Shown here: piece by piece, positions 13,704-19,545 of the stretch | How the letters are laid out: every line of letters begins with the position of its first letter | Numbering within the stretch: the stretch's first letter is position 1 | Source of the DNA: an uncultured Oribacterium sp. | Lineage (GTDB): Bacteria > Bacillota > Clostridia > Lachnospirales > Lachnospiraceae | Assembly (NCBI GenBank): GCA_934270345.1 | Contig: CAKQPT010000035.1 | Span: forward strand, 1-19,545 | Direction: 5' to 3' | Length of the DNA stretch: 19,545 nucleotides | Position numbers and translations under genes: made by a program | The notes under the pieces: generated by a model | What the model was told of the DNA's origin: nothing | What the model saw: the letters and a program-made list of their open reading frames with translations, nothing else | The model's database searches: none

Positions 13704-14871
13704 CGATGTGCGCATCAACGCCTGTTTTCCTCTCCAGCGTCTCATGCATATGTACCATGAGTGCGAGGAGTATCAGCAGAAAACATGGTAATAAGCGGAT
13801 CGAAATATGATTCGCGAGGAGGCCGAATAAAGGTGGCATCAGGCAGGTTCCGATGTAAGCACTGGCCATCTGCACACCGATGATGGCCTGGGAGTTCTCT
13901 GCTCCGAAGTGGGCCGGCGTCGAATGGATGATGCAGGGATAGACCGGAGCACAGCCCAGGCCGATCATCAGGAATCCGATGAGAGAAACCTTCTGTCCGA
14001 ACGGCAGCAGCATGACGATGATTCCCCCGAGAATGATTGCCTGCCCCATACGGATCATCTGACGATCCTGCAGCTTCATGGCGATGAAGCCACTGATGCC
14101 ACGCCCGATCGTGATACCGATGCAGAACATGCCGGCGAACGAAGCCGCCGTTCCGGCATCGATGCCTTTTGCGAGATGGAGATAGCTGCTCGCCCACAGC
14201 ATGGTGGTCTGCTCCACGCCACAATAGCAGAAAAAGCAGAGCATGATGGCCTTAGCACCCGGAATCGCGAGAATCTCCCGCAGTGAAAGTGCCTGTCCAC
14301 GCTGCGCTTCCGCTGATTCGTCGGTCTGTGTCTTCCATTTCGGCAGGCTCCATACCAGAACCGCCGTGAGTACGATCTGCAGGATCGAGATTATGCGATA
14401 GCCGGCATTCCATGTGGCACCGCCCGTAAGCGCAAAGCCCATGATGGATGGACCGATCGTCGTACCGACGCCCCACATGCAGTGGAGCCAGTTCATATGC
14501 TTACTGGTATAGTGCAGCGCCACGTAGTTATTGAGCGAAGCATCCACGCTGCCCGCGCCCAGGCCGTACGGGATTGCCCACAGACACAGCGAAGCGAAGC
14601 TATGGCTGATCGAGAAGCCCCACAGCGCAAGTGCGGTCATCGCCACACTCGCGGCGGTCACCATACCTGTTCCGAACTTCCTCGTGAGACGATCGCTCTG
14701 CAGACTCGACACGATGGTACCAAACGAAATAATCATGGACACCATCCCTGCATACGAAACAGGAACCTGAAATTCCGGATATATATTCGGCCATGCCGCC
14801 CCAAGCAGGGCATCCGGAAGCCCCAGACTGATAAACGAAAGATAGATGATAACTAAAAGAAAACTCATCAT
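13696..14871 (-). CDS. Major facilitator superfamily transporter
   Basis: This 391-residue protein has about 12 membrane segments in two halves. The loop between segments 2 and 3 has SDRLTRKFGTG, a form of the MFS G-x-x-x-D-R motif. The pattern (GLPDALLGAAWPNIYPEF at the N terminus, NNYVALHY near residue 115) resembles the FucP/sugar-like or uncharacterised YfkF-type permeases of Firmicutes. Substrate is unknown. The last codons lie inside repeat copy E, which supplies the stop codon. AAGGAGCA seven bases upstream sets the start. An 8-bp inverted repeat in the leader (14884-14913) may be regulatory. Confidence 0.9.
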   Translation of the reverse strand: MMSFLLVIIYLSFISLGLPDALLGAAWPNIYPEFQVPVSYAGMVSMIISFGTIVSSLQSDRLTRKFGTGMVTAASVAMTALALWGFSISHSFASLCLWAIPYGLGAGSVDASLNNYVALHYTSKHMNWLHCMWGVGTTIGPSIMGFALTGGATWNAGYRIISILQIVLTAVLVWSLPKWKTQTDESAEAQRGQALSLREILAIPGAKAIMLCFFCYCGVEQTTMLWASSYLHLAKGIDAGTAASFAGMFCIGITIGRGISGFIAMKLQDRQMIRMGQAIILGGIIVMLLPFGQKVSLIGFLMIGLGCAPVYPCIIHSTPAHFGAENSQAIIGVQMASAYIGTCLMPPLFGLLANHISIRLLPCFLLILLALMVHMHETLERKTGVDAHIGM

Positions 14872-14883
14872 GCTCCTTAGATT

Positions 14884-14913
14884 GAAGTTTCAGACATGGA
14901 AGTCGGAAACTTC
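14884..14913. promoter_or_regulatory. Inverted repeat in the MFS transporter leader
   Basis: GAAGTTTC and GAAACTTC are perfect complements separated by 14 bases, just upstream of the ribosome binding site of the MFS gene. It may be a repressor operator or a leader hairpin. A TTGAAT box at about 14935-14940 could be part of the promoter. Confidence 0.4.
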
Positions 14914-14945
14914 TTTATTTGATATAGTTTCGGTTATTCAAGTCA

Positions 14946-14976
14946 TAAATGTCTCTGCCGGCAGCACTCGGCGATT
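14946..14976 (-). repeat. Diverged intergenic repeat, copy F
   Basis: AAATGTCTCTGCCGGCAGCACTCGG resembles the shared core (AATGTCTCCGCCGGCAGTCCGTC) with several changes. It begins a few bases after the stop codon of the EamA transporter gene, the same relative place as the other copies. Confidence 0.5.
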
Positions 14977-14980
14977 TATC

Positions 14981-15394
14981 TCATAGTACCATCACCAGCG
15001 TACCTGCCCCGATCAGTACACAACCGACAACAGCCTTCACCGAAACCTCTTCGTGCAGCAGTACGAAAGCAAGAACGAGGGTGATCACTACGCTGAGCTT
15101 GTCGATCGGCACTACCTTCGAGGCCTCTCCGATCTGCAGCGCACGATAGTAACAGAGCCACGACGCACCGGTCGCGAGTCCGGACAGAATCAGAAACAGC
15201 CAGCTCTTCCGACTGATCGATCCGATCCCACTCTGCGCATGTGTCAGAAACACCATACCCCATGCCATCGCGAGAACCACCATCGTCCGAATCGCCGTCG
15301 CAAGATTCGAGTTCACCCCTTCGATCCCGATCTTCGCAAGAATTGACGTCAGCGCTGCAAACACCGCAGAGAGTAACGCGAAAACAAACCACAT
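14981..15394 (-). CDS. Small EamA/DMT-family transporter (single domain)
   Basis: This 137-residue membrane protein has about five hydrophobic segments and one EamA module, half the size of the common ten-helix members. GLATGASWLCYYRALQIGEASKVVPIDKLSVVITLVLAF is the diagnostic EamA stretch, here quoted only by its parts GASWLCYYRAL and VVPIDKLSV near residues 80-103. Such half-size proteins usually work as dimers. An ATG five codons upstream also exists, but GGAGG eight bases before 15394 overlaps it, so the inner start is preferred. Substrate unknown. It is followed by diverged repeat copy F. Confidence 0.85.
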   Translation of the reverse strand: MWFVFALLSAVFAALTSILAKIGIEGVNSNLATAIRTMVVLAMAWGMVFLTHAQSGIGSISRKSWLFLILSGLATGASWLCYYRALQIGEASKVVPIDKLSVVITLVLAFVLLHEEVSVKAVVGCVLIGAGTLVMVL

Positions 15395-15516
15395 AACCGA
15401 TGCCTCCATTCAAGTCATGCCCTTGCGCTTTCTGAAAGCGTATGCCCTTATCATACACCTCTGGCCAATGCCTTCAACTGAAAATCGTCACCGCAGAAAA
15501 CATCTTACCGGTCGTT

Positions 15517-16695
15517 TCACCATGTCTTCAGCAGCTTTTTGTAACTCAGGTCGATGGCAAAGGCACCAATGGGAGCTGTCAGCACGATGGCCAGAACGGC
15601 TACGGTAAGCACGGTATCGCCGCAGGCAAAACCCCTTGCCAGCGGGATGCTGCCGATTGCAGCCTGTACGGTTGCCTTCGGGGTATACGCCATCATGGCA
15701 AACAGCCGCTCCTTTTTGCTCAGGTTCGTGCCGAGAAGACATACGAAAACGCCCAGCATCCGGAATACCAGTGCACCCACGATCAGGAGCAGTGCCTTTG
15801 CACCGACCTTTCCCAGATAACCGATGTTCACCGTTGCGCCTACCAGCACGAACAGGAACACCTCGGCGGCCACCCAGAGCTTTCCGTATTTTGCCGAGAG
15901 TCTTTTTGCCACGACCGCTCTCTTTTTCTGCAGACCGATGCCGATGAACATAATGGCAATCAAGGCAGAAAAGGTGATGGCAGAGGTCAGGGCGTCCTCC
16001 ACTGCCACCAGAAGGAAGGAGATACTCAAAATGATCAGCACCTTGGTGGTGTCCCGGATATGTACCTTTGCAAAGAAGTACGCCAACAGGGATCCGATCG
16101 CCATCCCAAGCGCCATACCGAGCAGGATGGACACCGGGATATTGACGAAGCTGAGCAGGGAGACACGTTCACCCTGCATCATGCCCACAAAGGTGGAGAA
16201 CAGCACGATGACGTACACATCGTCCACCGATGCCCCCGCAAGGATCAGTTGCGGGATGCCCTGCTTTACACCGTAGCCCTCATCCATGAGGCGGACCATC
16301 CTCGGCACCACCACCGCCGGAGAAACAGCCGCCAGCACAGCACCCAGAATTGCTGCCTCCAGCATCGTCAACCCCATCAGCTTCGGTGCCAGCAAAAGCA
16401 CGCCCATCAGTTCAAAGGACGCCGGAATGAAGCACATCAGAACGGCAGGTCGCCCAAGTTTTTTCAGCCCGGATGTGTCCAGTCCCAGACCTGCACGCGT
16501 GAGAATGATGATCAGCGCGATTTTCCGCAGCTCCGGAGAGATGCCCAGGATACTGCCGTCCAGCAGGTTCAGAACGTAAGGGCCCAGAACCATGCCGGTC
16601 GCCAGCATTCCCAGCAGGCTCGGCAGTCTGCATTTCTGGCAAAGCCATCCGATGGACATCCCAACGATCAAAATCAGCGAAATACTCAGTAACAT
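15517..16695 (-). CDS. Cation:proton antiporter (monovalent cation/H+ antiporter superfamily)
   Basis: This 392-residue integral membrane protein should exchange Na+ or K+ for protons. It has about 12 hydrophobic segments. The N terminus has GMLATGMVLGPYVL, typical of Kef/NhaP-like antiporters, and LILAGASVDDVYVIVLFS near residue 150 contains the paired aspartates used for ion binding in the CPA2 group. No C-terminal nucleotide-binding (TrkA-N) domain is present, so it is a membrane-domain-only member. AAGGAGGAAC seven bases upstream sets the start. The 130-base leader contains three hairpins, the last with a T run (see that entry), so expression is probably controlled by attenuation. Confidence 0.9.
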   Translation of the reverse strand: MLLSISLILIVGMSIGWLCQKCRLPSLLGMLATGMVLGPYVLNLLDGSILGISPELRKIALIIILTRAGLGLDTSGLKKLGRPAVLMCFIPASFELMGVLLLAPKLMGLTMLEAAILGAVLAAVSPAVVVPRMVRLMDEGYGVKQGIPQLILAGASVDDVYVIVLFSTFVGMMQGERVSLLSFVNIPVSILLGMALGMAIGSLLAYFFAKVHIRDTTKVLIILSISFLLVAVEDALTSAITFSALIAIMFIGIGLQKKRAVVAKRLSAKYGKLWVAAEVFLFVLVGATVNIGYLGKVGAKALLLIVGALVFRMLGVFVCLLGTNLSKKERLFAMMAYTPKATVQAAIGSIPLARGFACGDTVLTVAVLAIVLTAPIGAFAIDLSYKKLLKTW

Positions 16696-16723
16696 ATAAG
16701 TTCCTCCTTACTCACGCCACACA

Positions 16724-16820
16724 AAAAAGCTGACACCTTCTGCGTGGTTGTCATCGCAGAAGTCATCAGCTTTCAAAGCGGTTCAAGTAATCTGGTTACT
16801 TCGGGAGAACTTCATTCCCG
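16724..16820 (-). promoter_or_regulatory. Structured leader of the antiporter gene with terminator-like hairpin
   Basis: In minus-strand order there are three hairpins: CGGGA/TCCCG (16816-16820 with 16802-16806), an adjoining AAGTAA/TTACTT (16796-16801 with 16785-16790), and a long stem AAAGCTGA/TCAGCTTT with inner TTCTGCG/CGCAGAA (16726-16773). The last stem is followed by six Ts. The T run ends about 27 bases before the antiporter start codon. The layout is that of an attenuator or riboswitch, but no known class was recognised. The last hairpin could simply end transcription from upstream. Confidence 0.6.
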
Positions 16821-16927
16821 TTTATTCCGTTGTCAATATAGCACAGCTGCAGGCCAAAAGCAATCTGGTTATCCGAAGCACTGCCGGCACGGAGAGCGAT
16901 TTCACGCGACCTAAGCGAGCGATTCAT
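16796..16927 (-). other. Short open frame upstream of the antiporter, coding status doubtful
   Basis: A 43-codon frame starts at ATG 16927 just after repeat copy G (MNRSLRSREIALRAGS…) and stops within the second leader hairpin. No ribosome binding site or recognisable family is seen. It could be a gene relic like those at other junctions or chance. Confidence 0.25.
16835..16863 (-). promoter_or_regulatory. Candidate promoter of the antiporter gene
   Basis: TTGCTT (16858-16863), 17-base spacer, and TATATT (16835-16840) preceded by TGC, which makes an extended -10 box. Transcription would begin near 16828, just upstream of the three-hairpin leader. Confidence 0.5.
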
Positions 16928-16930
16928 TCT

Positions 16931-16990
16931 GTCAATGTCTCCGCCGGCAGTCCGTCACACATCTCCGCCCTGCAATCCATATACAAGCCG
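16931..16990 (-). repeat. Intergenic repeat, copy G
   Basis: Core with GTCAATGTCTCCGCCGGC and AGTCCGTCACA, preceded in minus reading by TTGTATATGGATTGCAG as in copies D and H. It begins about 10 bases after the stop codon of the AT-rich GNAT gene. Its 3' side is unlike the other copies. Confidence 0.85.
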
Positions 16991-17000
16991 GAATTTACAT

Positions 17001-17522
17001 TTACAACATGATCCAATATCTTTGTATTAGCTTATCATCTTTTAAAACTTCGTTTTCTAATACTCCGCCATTATTGATAATTGATTTGACAGAACCAATG
17101 TTGTCTTTATCACAAACCAATAAAACTTTATCCATACCAAGTTTCTTGCATTCTTCTAAAGCCAAGCTGATCATTTTGGTTGCATAACCTTTTCTTCTTT
17201 CGCTTGGTCTTATACCATCTCCAATATGACCACCATATTTTAATAAATATTCGTTTAAGTAATGTCTGATATTAACAGCACCAACCATGGTATTCCTGTC
17301 TTCATCAAAGCAAAAGAAAGTAGAATCAGGAACCAATCCATTGTCTGTAGTTGATATTTCTAAATTATTTAGATAATATTCAAAATCATCATAATCATTT
17401 TTAAATATAGCCCATGGAGAAGTATTTGCGTTATGGGTATCGTTATACGATTTCCACTCTTTAATCATTTCTATAATTTGATTTTTGTATTGCAAACTGC
17501 CTTTCATTAATTTTAATGCCAT
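17001..17522 (-). CDS. AT-rich GNAT-family N-acetyltransferase
   Basis: This 173-residue protein carries the GNAT acetyl-CoA loop ERRKGYATKM after HIGDGIRPS near residue 115 and a conserved C-terminal segment with SVKSIINNGG. It resembles the Firmicute GNAT group with a WAIFKNDYDDFEYYL N-terminal segment. Substrate is unknown. Base composition is much richer in A and T than neighbours, indicating recent acquisition. The start at 17522 is preferred to an ATG five codons upstream because GAGGAA lies eight bases before it. The gene begins four bases after the stop codon of a truncated toxin gene, so it seems to have replaced the toxin's 3' part. Confidence 0.87.
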   Translation of the reverse strand: MALKLMKGSLQYKNQIIEMIKEWKSYNDTHNANTSPWAIFKNDYDDFEYYLNNLEISTTDNGLVPDSTFFCFDEDRNTMVGAVNIRHYLNEYLLKYGGHIGDGIRPSERRKGYATKMISLALEECKKLGMDKVLLVCDKDNIGSVKSIINNGGVLENEVLKDDKLIQRYWIML

Positions 17523-17526
17523 GATT

Positions 17527-17679
17527 TTATTCCTCATATGTTAAGATTCGTTTTGTTTCTTCGAAATCGTCCAGTACATTTCCTGCAGCCTGCTCACTTT
17601 TCTTTTCAAACAACAGATATGTGATGAATCGATCAAGATCCTTCTCGGCCTCTTTCGTCAGGACAACCTTATAATCCAT
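17527..17679 (-). pseudogene. Truncated RelE/ParE-type toxin
   Basis: A 50-codon frame overlaps the antitoxin stop by 11 bases and reads MDYKVVLTKEAEKDLDRF, then FEKKSEQAAGNVLDDFEETK. This is the two-helix N-terminal part of a RelE/ParE-family toxin of about 100 residues. The beta-sheet half with the catalytic residues is missing: the frame stops after TYEE, at the junction with the AT-rich GNAT gene. The toxin should be inactive. Confidence 0.75.
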
Positions 17680-17956
17680 ACTTCGACCTCATGTCAGAAA
17701 TCACAAGATCTGCATCCCTGAAATCTCCCTGCTCCCTGGAAGTCTTTAATTTTCTCAGCAGTTCACTTTCTGTCATCGGAGCATAGGGATTCGTTTCCAT
17801 CTGTCTTTTTATTTCAAAAGGAAATCCATTTGCTGCGACAGCCTGCGTCAGAAAAATTCGGATTGCGGTTGTCGTATCTGTGCCCAAATCCTTGAATAAT
17901 GCATCGGATTTACTTTTTAACTCGTCTTCTACACGCACCTGAATTGTACTAGCCAT
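17669..17956 (-). CDS. RelB/DinJ-family antitoxin
   Basis: This 95-residue protein starts with a ribbon-helix-helix DNA-binding segment (STIQVRVEDELKSKSDALF, then TTTAIRIFLTQAV) typical of RelB/DinJ antitoxins. Its C-terminal half, which normally wraps the toxin, is complete and ends SKYGL. GGAGGTG eight bases upstream of 17956 marks the start; an ATG five codons earlier overlaps that site. The partner toxin gene behind it is truncated, so the antitoxin is an orphan here. It might still repress its own promoter or neutralise a related toxin elsewhere. Confidence 0.9.
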   Translation of the reverse strand: MASTIQVRVEDELKSKSDALFKDLGTDTTTAIRIFLTQAVAANGFPFEIKRQMETNPYAPMTESELLRKLKTSREQGDFRDADLVISDMRSKYGL

Positions 17957-18048
17957 ATTTGACACCTCCATTCATTTTTCTTCATCATAATGCCAAAGCA
18001 TTACAAATGCAATGAATTTGCATCAAAAGCAGGCAGCAAAAGCACAAA

Positions 18049-18226
18049 GTCGACAGACGGATTCCTCACTACAGAACCCATCTGTCGACTTCTTATCCCT
18101 ATGCCAATGTCTCCGCCAGCAGTTCGTCACACCTCTCCACTCTGCAATCTATATACAAACTTGAAGTTGCGCGTTTCTACAGGCGGTGCGAAATACGAAT
18201 GCACCGCAGTGATAACTCTCGATTTG
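18049..18226 (-). repeat. Intergenic repeat, copy H (fullest copy, about 180 bp)
   Basis: In minus-strand order it has a GCGGTGC/GCACCGC stem (18201-18207 with 18183-18189), GTAGAAACGCGCAACTT, GTATATAGATTGCAG, the core (18103-18132), and ATAGGGATAAGAA. It ends with a hairpin GTCGACAGA/TCTGTCGAC (18081-18089 with 18049-18057) having an inner GGGTTC/GAATCC stem, then TTTGTGCTTTTG. It begins 15 bases after the acetyltransferase stop codon and probably includes that gene's terminator. Confidence 0.88.
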
Positions 18227-18240
18227 GAAAATTGTTCACA

Positions 18241-18834
18241 TCAAAACAAAATATCTTCCGGCTTGATTTTATCCTTTTCCGTGATGGGGCGAATTACCTT
18301 GCACGGTACGCCTGCTGCGATGACTCCCGCAGGAATATCATGCGTTACCACGCTGCCCGCGCCAATGACCGAGCCTGCGCCAATCGTCACGCCGCCGCAG
18401 ACCGTAGCATTTGCACCAATCCATACATTATCCTCCAGCGTGATGGGTGCGGAAGTGCCGATGCCGTGACTGCGCTGCTCCGGGTCGATGGCGTGTCCCG
18501 CACAGGCAAGGCATACACCCGGCGCGATAAAAGCACCGCTGCCAATATGCACCGGGGAAGTGTCCAGAATTACACAGTTGTAGTTGATGACCGCCAGACC
18601 GTGTGTGTGGATATTAAAGCCGTAGTCACAGTGAAAACTCGGCTCAATCCCTGTCATGGGGCTGCAAGTGCCGAATAACGCTTGAAGAATGGCGTTGCGT
18701 TTGTCCTGTTCATTGGGCGCAGTTTGGTTGTACTCCCAGCAAAGCTGCTTTGCATGGGCTTGTGCTGCGGTGGGGGTGTTCTCGTAGCCGTTGGCATAGG
18801 CGGCAGAGTTTTTTATTATATCAAGAGGGTTCAT
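18241..18834 (-). CDS. Sugar O-acetyltransferase (maltose/galactoside acetyltransferase family)
   Basis: This 197-residue enzyme belongs to the hexapeptide-repeat left-handed beta-helix family and should acetylate a sugar hydroxyl using acetyl-CoA. The N-terminal maltose-acetyltransferase cap is seen at residues 1-55 (YNQTAPNEQDKRNAILQALFG). Hexapeptide turns follow (IGSGAFIAPGV; VWIGANATVCGGVTIGAGSV). The catalytic His region is AGHAIDPEQR near residue 113. GIGTSAPITLEDNVWIGA is a family hallmark. The frame is open 22 codons upstream, but AAGGAGC seven bases before 18834 and the family N terminus support the shorter form. The physiological substrate is not certain; detoxification of non-metabolised sugars is proposed for relatives. 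Confidence 0.92.
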   Translation of the reverse strand: MNPLDIIKNSAAYANGYENTPTAAQAHAKQLCWEYNQTAPNEQDKRNAILQALFGTCSPMTGIEPSFHCDYGFNIHTHGLAVINYNCVILDTSPVHIGSGAFIAPGVCLACAGHAIDPEQRSHGIGTSAPITLEDNVWIGANATVCGGVTIGAGSVIGAGSVVTHDIPAGVIAAGVPCKVIRPITEKDKIKPEDILF

Positions 18835-19131
18835 AGAATTTTGCTCCTTGCGTTTCAAAGATATGTTTCTGGTATAGTGATATTTTTTCATAATTGCCAA
18901 GAAAAAATACTGATGTTAAAGAAAAGCCCGCCGAACGAATACCGAAAAGCAATGTGTCGGGGAAAATCCCGAAAGCGGCACTGAAAAGGCGTGGACAGAA
19001 GCCGAGGAGAAAATCCGAACCAAGCTGCGGGAAAACATCTCCGCACAGGGGATGGTGGCTGATACATTCCATTCTGCAGTAAAGCAAAACACCGATTTTA
19101 CGATTATACAAACGGGAATTTGGTGTGTGCT
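18835..19131. other. Intergenic region with possible gene relic
   Basis: About 300 bases lie between the flavodoxin-like gene and the acetyltransferase. A plus-strand frame at about 18970-19140 reads AWTEAEEKIRTKLRENISAQ and continues with plausible protein composition. It lacks a good start and runs into the end of the convergent gene, so it may be a decayed gene fragment. No terminator or promoter was recognised with confidence. Confidence 0.3.
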
Positions 19132-19545
19132 TTATAAATTTTTTCCGATCCACTCAAGTTCGTTCATGGAATCCTTATTTTTTTCAAGTTCATCTCTGGC
19201 TGTTGCGTAATATGATTTTTTGAAAAGCATATCCCATGAAAGATATTTTGCCATACAGTCAAACTGCTTATCAATCAGCTCATACTGGATACTGCCTACG
19301 GGAGAACCACCTACAACAATCGTGCCAACTTTTTTGTTTTTTAACTGCAATCCACGGCAGTAGCACTTATCAATGATAAGTTTCAATTGTGCTGACATTC
19401 CCCACCAATAAACTGGTGTAGCAAAAAGAATCATATCTGCGGCAGCAATTTTATCAATTGTAGAATTTGTATCATCCTTATCGACGCATCCCTTAGAGCA
19501 TTGACAGACACCACATCCCTTGCATGGTGCAATGTTGAGTTTGTC
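19132..19545 (-). CDS. Flavodoxin-fold NAD(P)H-dependent oxidoreductase (iron-sulfur flavoprotein type), 5' end outside the window
   Basis: The last 137 codons are in the window and the frame stays open to the edge. Visible are a cysteine-rich segment CKGCGVCQCSKGC, then IAAADMILFATPVYWWGMSAQLKLIIDK (quoted in part: TPVYWWGMSAQLK). This is the flavin-contacting loop and helix of NADPH-dependent FMN reductase-like proteins. The cysteines may bind an iron-sulfur cluster. The missing N terminus should carry the first FMN phosphate loop. The family reduces quinones, azo dyes or unknown acceptors; the substrate cannot be told. The last codons (ELEWIGKNL) fit a complete C terminus. Confidence 0.9.
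   Translation of the reverse strand, partial: DKLNIAPCKGCGVCQCSKGCVDKDDTNSTIDKIAAADMILFATPVYWWGMSAQLKLIIDKCYCRGLQLKNKKVGTIVVGGSPVGSIQYELIDKQFDCMAKYLSWDMLFKKSYYATARDELEKNKDSMNELEWIGKNL

Noticed and set aside
15424..15441. Short palindrome CGCTTTCTGAAAGCG upstream of the small EamA gene
   Set aside because: It could be an operator or hairpin, but it is short, has no T run and is not repeated, so it was not called as a feature.
15459..15480. Possible further repeat core (GGCCAATGCC) downstream of the antiporter
   Set aside because: Similarity to the core is limited to about ten bases plus a loosely similar flank, too little to count as a copy.
10387..18230. Classical integron with attC sites
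   Set aside because: The repeats lack recognisable attC inverse core and core sites, no integrase or attI is in the window, and copies lack a constant folded form. Only the layout is similar.

Overview
The window looks like a chromosomal segment of an anaerobic Firmicute, probably class Clostridia and possibly Lachnospiraceae. This is inferred from Gram-positive style ribosome binding sites (GGAGG), intrinsic terminators, a purine riboswitch, choline-binding-type wall repeats and the protein family mix. No rRNA, tRNA, transposase, integrase or CRISPR array was found.

Region 1 (1-5354) is ordinary, moderately GC-rich core chromosome. A neurotransmitter:sodium symporter-family transporter and a flavin-dependent oxidoreductase lie on the minus strand. 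The purine salvage pair xpt-pbuX is divergent on the plus strand. Between oxidoreductase and xpt is a guanine-type riboswitch that points at the oxidoreductase, not at xpt. Its terminator overlaps the aptamer, so it reads as a ligand-activated (ON) switch.

Region 2 (5355-6355) is about 1 kb with no credible gene. It holds a 94-bp imperfect palindrome, a degenerate array of GCCATTA-headed units about 42-51 bp apart whose two arms face each other, and a second long inverted repeat.

Region 3 (6356-10350) carries, all on the minus strand, a secreted choline-binding-type wall protein, an unknown membrane-anchored acidic protein, and a two-gene operon of a membrane-anchored XRE regulator plus a TraX-family membrane protein.

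Region 4 (10350-19545) is an accessory stretch. Apart from the antitoxin/toxin-relic pair it consists of single genes in one orientation (minus): nucleotidyltransferase, Fic protein, MGMT, two GNATs, MFS transporter, small EamA transporter, cation/proton antiporter, RelB-type antitoxin, hexapeptide O-acetyltransferase and a partial flavodoxin-like oxidoreductase. At least seven or eight copies of one related intergenic sequence lie at the 3' ends of these genes, sometimes supplying the stop codon. Sequence on either side of the repeat changes from copy to copy. Gene relics sit at or near several junctions: a GNAT tail, an MFS tail, a PIN-toxin start and a truncated RelE/ParE toxin. This resembles a modular, cassette-like gene array assembled by recombination around a short shared core, and it is the most interesting structure in the window. 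No recombinase is visible here. The antiporter also has a three-hairpin leader ending in a terminator-like stem, a candidate attenuator or riboswitch.
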